From Sclerodactyla briareus (Eukaryota > Echinodermata > Holothuroidea > Dendrochirotida > Sclerodactylidae), in assembly GCA_026419785.1 (NCBI GenBank), contig JAODTK010005882.1, positions 1 to 64,000 on the forward strand: 64,000 bases of DNA, given 5' to 3'. Below the pieces are notes generated by a model. It searched no databases, had not been told where the DNA came from, and saw nothing but the letters and a program-made list of their open reading frames with translations. This document shows, piece by piece, positions 1 to 10,335 of the stretch (position 1 is its first letter; the number at the start of each line of letters is the position of its first letter). Both the position numbers and the translations under genes were made by a program.

Positions 1-1970
1 ACCGCTTCCCCACTGCAGATCAGGTAGCCTTCCTTCTGCCCTCTTATTTAACCATTACTTACATGGTCAGTGCTCCTCCGAACTTCGGAAGCTGTCCCAC
101 CCCCCCCCCCCTTTTCCCTTTTTGCACGAATTACCTCCCCTACTGGCTTCCATTCCTCTTGCCACTCTTTTCGGTTGAGGCTACCTCGCTGCACCATGAC
201 CCACTCTTGCGATTTTTTTTCTTCTTCCCCGCACACACTTGCTCGTACATGGACTTCTTCCCTCAAGATGTCTCTTCAACCGTACAATCCCGCAGCTGTT
301 TTCGCTGGACAAATTATGGGTGTGCCCCTCCTCAGTCCTTTGTTTGGAAAAAACTCATCCAATTGACTGAAGCTTGACATTCCTGTCTGCCATATACAGA
401 CATCTCCGTGGTGAGTTAGGGAGTGGGTCCCTCGCCACTTGATTATTGTCGATTTGGTCGCCTGTAAAGTCACATAATTTCACAATTTTTAGCTGATTGA
501 TTTTACCGAAACTGTTTATATGGACAACCATTTGGTACTGACAAATGTGGATTTCATGCAAGAGGAGGTCAAATTTACAATAATTTTATGCATTTAAAAC
601 TTTGTGTATGTCCCAATGGAGTAAGACCATTTTGAGGACCTCAGAGTTCAAATTTTGAATGATTTATGAAACCTCTTCCAGATTTGAACACCTTAGTAAA
701 TGTGTTCTGTGACCATAGTCAGCCTTTTCATAGCTTATCCCCTGATTGATCAAATGTGAGGATATTGATACATTTGGGGCCAGTCGTATACCATGCAGAT
801 TCTAGCTTACAATAGTCATTGTTAGCTTTTCCGTTATTAAATGGGCAAGGAAGTGGAGACAAAGTGTGAACCTTAGTACAGCAATAGGTGGTGAGTCACG
901 TCTATTCGCATGCTTCAGTGATCAACCTCCGCCATGTATCACCATCCTACCAAGGTTTGATTGCTGTCCTCCCTCAAACTGTTAATGTTATGTCTCTATT
1001 GCGATTTGATTGTTCCGATGCAAGTAGTCACTGGTTCTCACAACTGGCTTGTAGTATGTCCACTGCTTCTCTCAGAGTGAATCTTCACTGGAAGCTTCCT
1101 CTTGGAGGTCTGCGAGTGACCCAGACAAATCCTCAATCATCTATGTGCTACTACGAATGACCAAGGGATTTGGTTGGTTCATCTATCATAGAGTTTGTTT
1201 AAATCCAAATTGTTATTGGTCCATCTGATGTGAGAAACAAGCGGAATGCCCTCTTTGAAAGTGTCAATTTCGTGATCAAGATTCTGCGTTGTACCCCACA
1301 GTTCGCCAAATTTATACCGAAAAATACTCTTTATTAGAGCATCGAAAATCCGTAAGTTTTGATGCTTGGTCCTACTTGTCTGTTCTTAAAATTGTTGACA
1401 GAGTGTTGAAGTGTTGAAAGATGAACCTTGTGGAACCTAAACTGGATAACCCACCTCTGTGAGAATCTTGTTGTAATCTGCAAATGTCCAAAATGTTTGC
1501 TCAGGGAGAGGTCGGCCCAGATAAAACCCAGACTCATCCAATCATCACAAATTAGGGTAGAGGGCCAGAGGTCACCTAAAACTGGTTCCCGGGTGCTAAA
1601 GGGGAGAGGCGCTAGTCTCTTTATCTGACCCTACAAGTACAGCTAAGAAGAGTGATGAGACATTGGGGGAACTGGGGAAGTGCATTGGGGTAGGAATCCA
1701 GTTAAGAATCTCCTATGATATATAGGAGGGTGCCACCTTAACCTGCTGGGAGACGTATTTGATTCTTCAGAGTGGGCCGTACGCCTGAATGTATGATTAC
1801 CAATAAATACACCAAAGTGCAACATTCGAAACAACTGTTCTGGTTGAAACAATTTACAGCTGTAGGGTTAGGTACTGGTATCTATCAGGCGGAGTATTAT
1901 CTATAAGCCTACACTCGAACGTGAACAACCAGCTGCTTAACTGGCAAACCTATTGGAAAGGTACCTATAG
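1..1970. other. No recognisable gene
   Basis: Short open frames only. A small frame at 268-366 (+) reads as 32 protein-like residues (MSLQPYNPAAVF...) and ends in TGA. It has no convincing splice context and no family match that I know. A pyrimidine-rich stretch with a C run lies near 102-115. Nothing else stands out. Confidence 0.5.
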
Positions 1971-2220
1971 AGGGACGGATTAGCTCAGTCGGCAGAACTA
2001 TAGCTCATACTGGAGCCCCCGGCCCGTATGTTCGAAATCTAGATATGCCCAGATCGCCGGGACTTTTCAGAAATGCTCCTCGAGGTCATACTAACCATAC
2101 TAACCATGGTACAAGTGGGCTACCTGGTGAGGTGATGGTTCGTTAGAACGTCGTCCTGTGGACACGCTGGAGTGGAGGTGCATTCAGGAGCAAACAGCTA
2201 AGGGGAGGGGGGGGGGGGGT
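1971..2220 (+). mobile_element. tRNA-derived SINE (head and part of body)
   Basis: The sequence at 1,981-1,992 (TAGCTCAGTCGG) is an RNA polymerase III A box. A B-box-like stretch, GTTCGAAATCT, follows at 2,030-2,040 in tRNA order and orientation. The A-to-B spacing is slightly longer than in a working tRNA and the B box carries an extra A, so this is a decayed tRNA-related head and not a tRNA gene. About 170 bp of unrelated body follows, up to a G13 run at 2,207-2,219. Its 3' end is not defined. Confidence 0.6.
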
Positions 2221-3235
2221 GGACACTTCAAAATGCCCGGTTGGACATGAATGTAATAATGATCAGGGTAGATTTGTGAAGCAGTGAGTATATTTCTGGG
2301 TATTGATTCAATGACGACTCCATAACACAGCCCCCTTTTACCTTGCAAGTGCACCCGGTTTAGAGTTTATTCAACATATTCGATAAATTGTTCTCAGTGG
2401 GTATGAAGGTGATTGATGAATTTGGAGCAGATAAGATTGTGAGGGATTCACAAATATCACATTATATCATAACGGTATATCATCCAAAATACAATCCCCT
2501 GAGGAAAACAAGGGAGGTCAGTTAGACCATCTGGGTTTGTTGGTGAAATCATACAAGAACTGTGGAAACTAACCTCAGACAATGGGTGGGTGAATGATAC
2601 TGATTCAACAAACGTAAAGTGGGGGGCGGTGGAGTTAGCTCGGATTGAGGAGGATGGGCAAATATCTCCGCGAAAGACTAAATCAGGGACCATGGTCACT
2701 CAACAGAAGTTAGGCCTTGGGCAGGAGAAGCGCTAAGCCCCCATAGTCCCTGAATATGAGGAGAACATCTTATACACTGCCCTGATAAAAAATAACCTTG
2801 AGGAATTGGTGGAAAATCAGCGAAATTTGAGCAGGGGAGACAAAAAAGTGAAGAATTGCTCTGTGCCACTTCAGAAATTCTAGGACTTTTTTCAGACATA
2901 GAACTACAACAGGTCCAGGTTACCTTTCGGATTCAGGCAAAAATGTTTCTGCCATCCCCTCACACCTCTTCCGAGAAAAAAAATAAAAAAGTGTTACCAT
3001 ACGCCCTTGATTTCTGGAAAAGTTTACCCAAATACGAATAGGCTCCTGTGCATTGTTTTGGTAAACAGGAAAACTTCTTATCCCAGGTGGCAGTTTGTAA
3101 TAATGGTGGTTCCAAAGCTTAATGATGAGTGTTTGCGAGGTCAATAATTCGGTTTTCCTCCTTCCACTTTAGTTATGACCACCAATATGTTGTTCGATAA
3201 GTATGTAGTAGGCTGATGATCCAAGGGCAGTCGGT
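2221..3235. other. Unique sequence without a supported gene
   Basis: Two minus-strand open frames (2,457-2,699 and 2,696-2,899) follow good-looking acceptor tracts (for example a CCCTTGTTTTCCTCAG-type site near 2,500), but they end quickly and show no family. I see nothing else. Confidence 0.4.
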
Positions 3236-5182
3236 CTCTGGAAAATTAACGCGATAACGCCCACCGCTTTACTGGATTAAGGCTGAAAACTGGTACAGGG
3301 TTTGACCCCATGGAGATCTTGGATGCTTCCGAAAACTGGTATTACCGGAAGTCTGCTGCCCTATCTTGGGATTTTACGCGGAAATTTCCAAGGTTTGTCC
3401 GAATCTACAGGAAACTTGGTACTCAGGGGTTGACAATTGGTCCCGAAGTATCCGAGGTCAAATTTGTGTAATATTTTGCAACATGTCCGATTTGGGAGAA
3501 ACTTGGTTATTAGGGGTAACAGTTGGTCCCGAAAAACATGGTACATTTTCAAGGTCATCCGAGGCTCAACATTGCGATATTTTTGCCTGAAAGGTCTTAG
3601 GTCCCTAGGGCCAAAAAATGATTTTGTACGTTTTCGGCTATAGCACTGGATGTTCACACAGAATGCAAAAGTCCTAGGAGTGGTTGTATCACATGGAGAG
3701 TTACGATTTCCATAAAAACTGCCAGTCATTAAAGGTCTCAGGTCGCAATAGGGTCAAAAACTGTTTTCTGGCAATAAATCGCAGAATTGAATATCTGTGA
3801 AGGCTTGAAGGTTCACCATTGTAATAATTGTTGACCTGAATGTTTGTGACCTCTGGACCTCAATGTGACCTCTGTCGGGTGGGTAGTGGTTAAAGGTGAG
3901 TCTTGAATAATGTGCACTTATTTAAGGAGTTACAGGCAAAAAAAATAGAAAAACTGGTTATTTTTTGATATGTGATAGACCTTGATGGCTCTATGGAGGA
4001 TGACCACTCCCGTTCGATAGGACACTTACTTTGGTTAGTTACAAGGGGTCAAAGTTTATTAATAGCTTTTTCGCAATAACATTGAACGTGTTCATTGGAA
4101 TGCAATAGCTTCTAGGAGTGGATGGCATCACATGGAGGGCAACAATTTTTATAAAAAAACTGCCATGTCATGGAGGTCTCAAAGGTCACGTAGGGGTCAA
4201 AAACTGCTTTTAGTACTACTTTTTGACAAGTAGCACGGCATGTTCATCAGAATGCAAAATGCTCCTAGGCTAGGAGTGGATGTATCACATTGTGAGTTAC
4301 AATTTTCCATAAAAAACTGCCATGTCATTAAAGGTCATTCGAGGTCACTAGGGGTCAAATATTGTTTTGGCCATAATTGGGACAGAATTGAATATCTGTG
4401 AAGGCTGGAAGCCACCATTGTCATATACGTATTGACCTGCAGGTGTGTACCTCTGACCTCACATTGGACTCTGTAGGGTGGTCATGTGGTTAAAGGTTTG
4501 AGTCTTGAATAAATGTGCTTATTTAAGGAGGTTCGGGCCAAAAAAATAGAACTTGGTTATTTTGGATATTGTCTAGACCGTTGTTGCTTATAGAGGAAAC
4601 CAACTCCCCACGCTTCGATCGGACGCATACTTTCGAAGTTACAAGGGGTCAAAAAGTTTTTTTTTTAAAATTTAATAGGCTTTTTCGCAATAAATTAGGA
4701 GTTTTCATTGGAATGCAAGATGCTTCTAGGAGTGAATGCATCACACGGAGAGTAACAATTTTTATAAGAAAGGCCATGTCATTGAAGGTCATTAAAGGTA
4801 ACCTAGGGGTCAAAAACTGATTTTAATACTTTTTTGGCCACTAGCACTGGCGTGTTATCAAATGCAAAATGCTCTTGGAGTGTTGAGGTATCACAGGGAG
4901 AGTTACAATTTTTAAAAAACTGCCATGTCAAGTAAAGGCCTATCAAGGTCACTTAAGGGTCAAAAAAAACTGTTTTCTGGCAATATCGAGAATTAATTCT
5001 GTGAAGGGTAGAAGGTTCACCATTGTTATAGAATGGTTGACCTGCATGTGTGACCTCCGACCTCAATCTGAACTCTGTTCAGGTGGTCATGTGGTTAAAG
5101 GTTGAGTCTTGATTTAATGTGCTTATTTAAGGAGGGTTAACAGGCAAAAAAAATAGAAAATGGTTATTGCAAAGTGGGGATA
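3236..5182 (+). mobile_element. TA-target, AGGTCA-rich element, copy A (5' truncated)
   Basis: The segment opens with GCGATAACGCCC... TGGATTAAGGCTGAAAACTGG, the internal motif that also follows the GCC-rich leader of the copy at 34,189. It then runs through two to three diverged units of about 600 bp, marked by GAATATCTGTGAAGGCT near 3,789 and 4,391. It ends with GTGGGGATA followed by TA at 5,183-5,184, the same inverted terminus seen at 12,591-13,324, 26,127-26,599 and 34,189-38,551. The left terminus and leader are missing. No coding capacity is seen, so it is non-autonomous or a satellite trapped within an element. Confidence 0.6.
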
Positions 5183-6342
5183 TACAGTGGCCGGTCTACC
5201 ACCAGTCGGGTGTCTAGTTTGAATAAATCATCTGGAGAATGCCTATTGAAAATAAATTTGTTCACAAAGATCAAAATTCATTATAACTAATCATAGCTCC
5301 TTTGTGGTGGGGTTATTTTTTAAATAGTAGTGCAACAGGATCAATATTAGGTTGACAAAAAGGGTTTGACAGGCCACTCCCCCTGCCTGCAAAAATCTGT
5401 GCCTCTGCTGTAATACACGTCTGTGCACTATGTGGGGTCAGCTCATTGCCCCACCCATTCTTGGTCACCCATGTCAGTTGTCCCCCTTCAGGTTGAGTCA
5501 TCGGTGAATTTGGGATGGGCGCTGGAGTGGCCTTGTATTGTAGGCGTAGCTTCTCGGGAATTGGGGGGAAGGGGTGCGAACTAGGCCTGGTCGCTTGCCC
5601 AGAGGCAAGGCCGAGTGGTAAGACAATGAGAGAGGTGTGCATGGAACGGGGGGGGGGTGGGGTTGTTATCCTTATTAGAAGGGGGCACAATCATTACAAA
5701 TCTGTGACAGTCAGATTCGCTGCCAAAACAGATTTACATTACGAGTGGGTGCGAATAGTGACCCGCCTGGCAAGCCATGAATGGGACACAGTCCACGACT
5801 GTTAAACCTCTACTGTGCCAAAATTCGAATGATCTTGGTATATGGACATCAATCGTTTCTTTCAGGCTCATCTGGCTCTCGGCTATTACACACTCCATCT
5901 TGAAGAAACTCGATTCAAATTTTGCTCGGAGACCGCCACCACAGGGACGAATAGATTGTGGGTATACCCGTAGGTTTATAATTTGAAAACCATTACTGGT
6001 ACTTTGTTATTTCAGCGGATCACTGTTAACTTCACAATAATGCAGTGTCCCAGAATAAATTCTGTCACCTGTTTCACTGAACAATGCATGGGGAGATTCA
6101 TATGCTCTGTACACTTAACAAAATGCTATTAAGACATTTTGTTCGTTGCAGCAAATCTTGGAAGCAAACTAAGGATGCCATGGAAACAAGGTATACTGAT
6201 TTGTGTTTATGTTGCAAAGGCATTAGCAAACTGTTGAGAGGAATGACCTAACCGGTAGACCCTAAGGATGAATGGTAATATGCTAATACCCATGGGAACT
6301 CGGAGCAGCTGAATATATTTCATACTACTTGCTTGATAAATG
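4305..6342 (+). repeat. Tandem duplication, unit 1 (2,038 bp)
   Basis: Bases 4,305-6,342 recur immediately downstream at 6,343-8,379. The first 1.7 kb looks identical by eye, including a G10 run. About 190 bp (near 6,020-6,200) is clearly diverged with many indels, and the last 140 bp agree again. The hexamer TTCCAT sits at all three boundaries (4,305, 6,343 and 8,380). The left half lies inside the AGGTCA element, the right half in unique sequence. Confidence 0.9.
5866..5973 (+). CDS. Candidate coding exon, unknown protein (copy 1)
   Basis: A strong acceptor (ATCGTTTCTTTCAG) precedes an open segment of 35 codons that reads AHLALGYYTLHLEETRFKF and continues to a TAG. The composition is protein-like and the codons are not repetitive. 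It may be a terminal exon, or it may splice out at the weaker GTATAC donor at 5,962. I do not recognise the family. It lies wholly inside the duplicated unit, so a second, identical copy exists 2,038 bp downstream. The frame could be open by chance; a spliced transcript would settle it. Confidence 0.4.
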   Translation, partial: AHLALGYYTLHLEETRFKFCSETATTGTNRLWVYP

Positions 6343-8379
6343 TTCCATAAAAAACTGCCATGTCATTAAAGGTCATTCGAGGTCACTAGGGGTCAAATAT
6401 TGTTTTGGCCATAATTGGGACAGAATTGAATATCTGTGAAGGCTGGAAGCCACCATTGTCATATACGTATTGACCTGCAGGTGTGTACCTCTGACCTCAC
6501 ATTGGACTCTGTAGGGTGGTCATGTGGTTAAAGGTTTGAGTCTTGAATAAATGTGCTTATTTAAGGAGGTTCGGGCCAAAAAAATAGAACTTGGTTATTT
6601 TGGATATTGTCTAGACCGTTGTTGCTTATAGAGGAAACCAACTCCCCACGCTTCGATCGGACGCATACTTTCGAAGTTACAAGGGGTCAAAAAGTTTTTT
6701 TTTTAAAATTTAATAGGCTTTTTCGCAATAAATTAGGAGTTTTCATTGGAATGCAAGATGCTTCTAGGAGTGAATGCATCACACGGAGAGTAACAATTTT
6801 TATAAGAAAGGCCATGTCATTGAAGGTCATTAAAGGTAACCTAGGGGTCAAAAACTGATTTTAATACTTTTTTGGCCACTAGCACTGGCGTGTTATCAAA
6901 TGCAAAATGCTCTTGGAGTGTTGAGGTATCACAGGGAGAGTTACAATTTTTAAAAAACTGCCATGTCAAGTAAAGGCCTATCAAGGTCACTTAAGGGTCA
7001 AAAAAAACTGTTTTCTGGCAATATCGAGAATTAATTCTGTGAAGGGTAGAAGGTTCACCATTGTTATAGAATGGTTGACCTGCATGTGTGACCTCCGACC
7101 TCAATCTGAACTCTGTTCAGGTGGTCATGTGGTTAAAGGTTGAGTCTTGATTTAATGTGCTTATTTAAGGAGGGTTAACAGGCAAAAAAAATAGAAAATG
7201 GTTATTGCAAAGTGGGGATATACAGTGGCCGGTCTACCACCAGTCGGGTGTCTAGTTTGAATAAATCATCTGGAGAATGCCTATTGAAAATAAATTTGTT
7301 CACAAAGATCAAAATTCATTATAACTAATCATAGCTCCTTTGTGGTGGGGTTATTTTTTAAATAGTAGTGCAACAGGATCAATATTAGGTTGACAAAAAG
7401 GGTTTGACAGGCCACTCCCCCTGCCTGCAAAAATCTGTGCCTCTGCTGTAATACACGTCTGTGCACTATGTGGGGTCAGCTCATTGCCCCACCCATTCTT
7501 GGTCACCCATGTCAGTTGTCCCCCTTCAGGTTGAGTCATCGGTGAATTTGGGATGGGCGCTGGAGTGGCCTTGTATTGTAGGCGTAGCTTCTCGGGAATT
7601 GGGGGGAAGGGGTGCGAACTAGGCCTGGTCGCTTGCCCAGAGGCAAGGCCGAGTGGTAAGACAATGAGAGAGGTGTGCATGGAACGGGGGGGGGGTGGGG
7701 TTGTTATCCTTATTAGAAGGGGGCACAATCATTACAAATCTGTGACAGTCAGATTCGCTGCCAAAACAGATTTACATTACGAGTGGGTGCGAATAGTGAC
7801 CCGCCTGGCAAGCCATGAATGGGACACAGTCCACGACTGTTAAACCTCTACTGTGCCAAAATTCGAATGATCTTGGTATATGGACATCAATCGTTTCTTT
7901 CAGGCTCATCTGGCTCTCGGCTATTACACACTCCATCTTGAAGAAACTCGATTCAAATTTTGCTCGGAGACCGCCACCACAGGGACGAATAGATTGTGGG
8001 TATACCCGTAGGTTTATAATTTGAAAACCATTACTGGTACTTTGTTATTTCAGCGGACACTGTTAACTCACAATAATGCATTCCCATAATAATTCGTCAG
8101 CTCTTTTTCACTGAACCACTGCCTGGGGAAGATTTCATTACCTGCTCCTGTACCTAACAAACTGCTATTATCATTTGTTCGTTGCAGCAAATCTTTGGAA
8201 GCAAACTAGGATGCCATGGAAACACAGGTATACTGATTTGTGTTTATGTTGCAAAGGCATTAGCAAACTGTTGAGAGGAATGACCTAACCGGTAGACCCT
8301 AAGGATGAATGGTAATATGCTAATACCCATGGGAACTCGGAGCAGCTGAATATATTTCATACTACTTGCTTGATAAATG
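6343..8379 (+). repeat. Tandem duplication, unit 2 (2,037 bp)
   Basis: This is the second unit of the direct duplication described at 4,305-6,342. It begins in the middle of an AGGTCA element unit, so 6,343-7,220 repeats the element's 3' half, including its GTGGGGATA terminus. It differs from unit 1 mainly in the window 8,058-8,240. Confidence 0.9.
7904..8011 (+). CDS. Candidate coding exon, unknown protein (copy 2)
   Basis: This is an identical copy of the candidate exon at 5,866-5,973, produced by the 2-kb duplication, with the same acceptor, frame and TAG. If the duplication is real, the locus carries two tandem copies of this exon. If it is an assembly redundancy, only one exists. Confidence 0.35.
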   Translation, partial: AHLALGYYTLHLEETRFKFCSETATTGTNRLWVYP

Positions 8380-8645
8380 TTCCATCGGAAAAAGATGTTT
8401 ATTTATATGTTATATATATTTATATTAATAATCAGAATAAGGGCACTGACCAAAATATTAAGACGTAACAAGAGGAGGGCAGCCTCAGTTTGGTTGGTTC
8501 AACTAAATATGGGAATTTAATGTTGCCAGCTCTCAGTGAAAGATGTGCTGAAATGTAATAAAAGCCCACATGCCAAGTGAATTCAGAATGTGTTGACCAG
8601 TGATGAAAACAATGGTGGCTTTTCCCTTGTTGGATCTCACTCAAG

Positions 8646-8785
8646 GTTCCGAAAACAACATTGGAACCAAATTAGAGATGAGCGGAAAAATTCAGATGGA
8701 TTGTACTGCTCTAGCAACGAATCAGCAGGCCTGTGTGACTTCCAACACCAATGGGAGGGCATGGCAAAATATGGACAAGAGTTGA
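8646..8785 (+). CDS. Candidate terminal exon, unknown protein
   Basis: A long pyrimidine-rich acceptor (TTTTCCCTTGTTGG...CTCACTCAAG) precedes a frame of 45 codons ending in TGA (SENNIGTKLEMSGKIQ..., later ACVTSNTNGRAW). A second frame over the same bases is also open for a similar length, which weakens the case. I recognise no family. It lies just beyond the duplication, downstream of the two exon copies on the same strand, so it could belong to the same transcript. Confidence 0.3.
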
Positions 8786-9620
8786 GTGTGCGTTGACAGC
8801 CTGCGCGCAACACGTGGTTACCTAGGGGCACTAGTCTCCGAAGCCACGGAATGTTGAAAATTTGGTCGGGGAAACCTGTCAGTCAGGGACAGGTACAATG
8901 GACAAAATTCACAGACAAACAAGCTTTTTTGACAACAATAGAGGAGCCATTTAATATGAACTTTTGTGAACACAAACTGCTATTATCACCCAAAACTCAA
9001 AGTGCACTGGTATTCCCTCAGTGATATCTCTTCTTAAAATCAGTTTGCCCAAAGTGTAATGTTTATCTTACAAGCCCAAATAATCTGACTTTCGTAGTAC
9101 TTTCTAAAGGATGTTCAAGAGTCGCTATGGATCGGTGTCAGTTCTCCGTGTTGGTTCCTGGAGTGGGTTAACACATTATTGCAGATGGGAGGTTGGTTTA
9201 TTGTGTGATATATGTATGTTCTGGGTACTTGCAGACCACTCCAGCAAAACTAAGGAACGCCTAAACTATTCCGAAAACCGGACATCTTGATTTTGATGAG
9301 AAGATGAAAGAATTATGTCAAGTAGTATAATATTTTGCCATTGTAAAAATATAAAAACAGACATATAAAAATTGGTGAAATTACTGTTTGGTGGCAAGGT
9401 GGTGAATCAAATAAACAAGTGAACACAGTAGCTATATTAAGAGTGGATGTAGAGTGTAAGTCCAGTATTGGAAGTAAAGAGCCTCTAACAGGATTCAATC
9501 TAAAAGTTAATGTTATCAGTATTGGCTACGTTAGATATTGATCGTGACAGCCTTTGTCGCCTTGTCTGAGGTAACAGTTTAATTGCCCTTTCCAGTTGAA
9601 ATTAACACTAAAATACTCAC
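8786..9620. other. Intron-like DNA downstream of the semaphorin exon
   Basis: AT-rich sequence with no supported gene. If the semaphorin exon at 9,621-9,689 (minus) is part of an intact gene, this is its following intron. I could not find the next sema-domain exon here. Confidence 0.4.
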
Positions 9621-9689
9621 GTTGCACCAACAATGAGTTGATCATTTTCATAGTCCACAACCAGCTGTGAGAAGTCTGTCGCATCATGT
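9621..9689 (-). CDS. Semaphorin-type exon (start of the sema domain)
   Basis: Read on the minus strand, this 69-base exon encodes HDATDFSQLVVDYENDQL followed by IVGA. That matches the conserved opening of the sema domain in semaphorins, typically xDFSQLxxDxxxxxLIVGAR, and looks closest to class 5. Semaphorins are secreted or membrane-bound guidance ligands that bind plexins. The acceptor is a TTCCTTCTTCC...TTTGCAG tract. The donor is a textbook GTGAGTAT just below 9,621. The exon starts with one and ends with two bases of split codons, so its length is a multiple of three. Preceding and following exons were not found, so they would lie across large introns. The last split codon begins AC, giving Thr where Arg is usual. 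It could instead be a lone pseudogene fragment, but the frame and both splice sites are clean. Confidence 0.7.
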
Positions 9690-10264
9690 CTGCAAACTGG
9701 GCTAAACCATGTCCAGTAAATATGAAAGGAAGAAGGAAATAATTCCTAATTTGGGCCTGAAGATAACTTTGCTCTACAACATTACAGGTTGATGGTCCGG
9801 GCCTGCAGGTTTTGCACAATTCCGCAGATTGTAGGCCAATTCAGGGGAGGGATTTTCTATGCCCCCCCCCCACTCCTCCAGCCCACAGAGAACTGTGAAG
9901 TTCGGGGCTCAAAATGTGGAGGAAATTTCTCTCAACCCTCACTCTTTCTTTTTGATGGGAGGTCTGGGATGAGGCGCAATCTGAGAAAGGATTTTTCAGA
10001 TTATTTTACTGCAAGTCATCAACATTACAATTTCTTAAAATTGTTCACCCTATCCTGCCAAACATTGGCAGAAAGCAATCAAATCAATACCCAGAAATAT
10101 ACTCACTGCAGAAATCAATGCGGATTCTCCTATTATGTATTTTTTCTTTGCGTATTCTGACTTCAATTGCATGTGGGGTGAAGTCACCAATTTTACGCTT
10201 TGCAGTAGGACCCGAGGTAAAGGTCACATTGGTAGAACAGTTTCATTCTTTTTGTTCAACATAG

Positions 10265-10335
10265 GGTAAGAGAGGCGGAGGTTGCACCCACCTCTATGCG
10301 GTGTCCAACTCCTATGTGAGCCTGCTCAACTTCAG
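10265..10335 (+). CDS. Candidate internal exon, unknown protein
   Basis: A strong acceptor (TTCATTCTTTTTGTTCAACATAG) opens a 71-base segment reading GKRGGGCTHLYAVSNSYVSL followed by LNF. It ends at TTCAG followed by GTGATG, a usable but weak donor. The reading looks like folded protein and not repeat. It lies on the strand opposite the semaphorin exon, 0.6 kb away, so it would belong to a different gene. No family is recognised. Confidence 0.4.
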
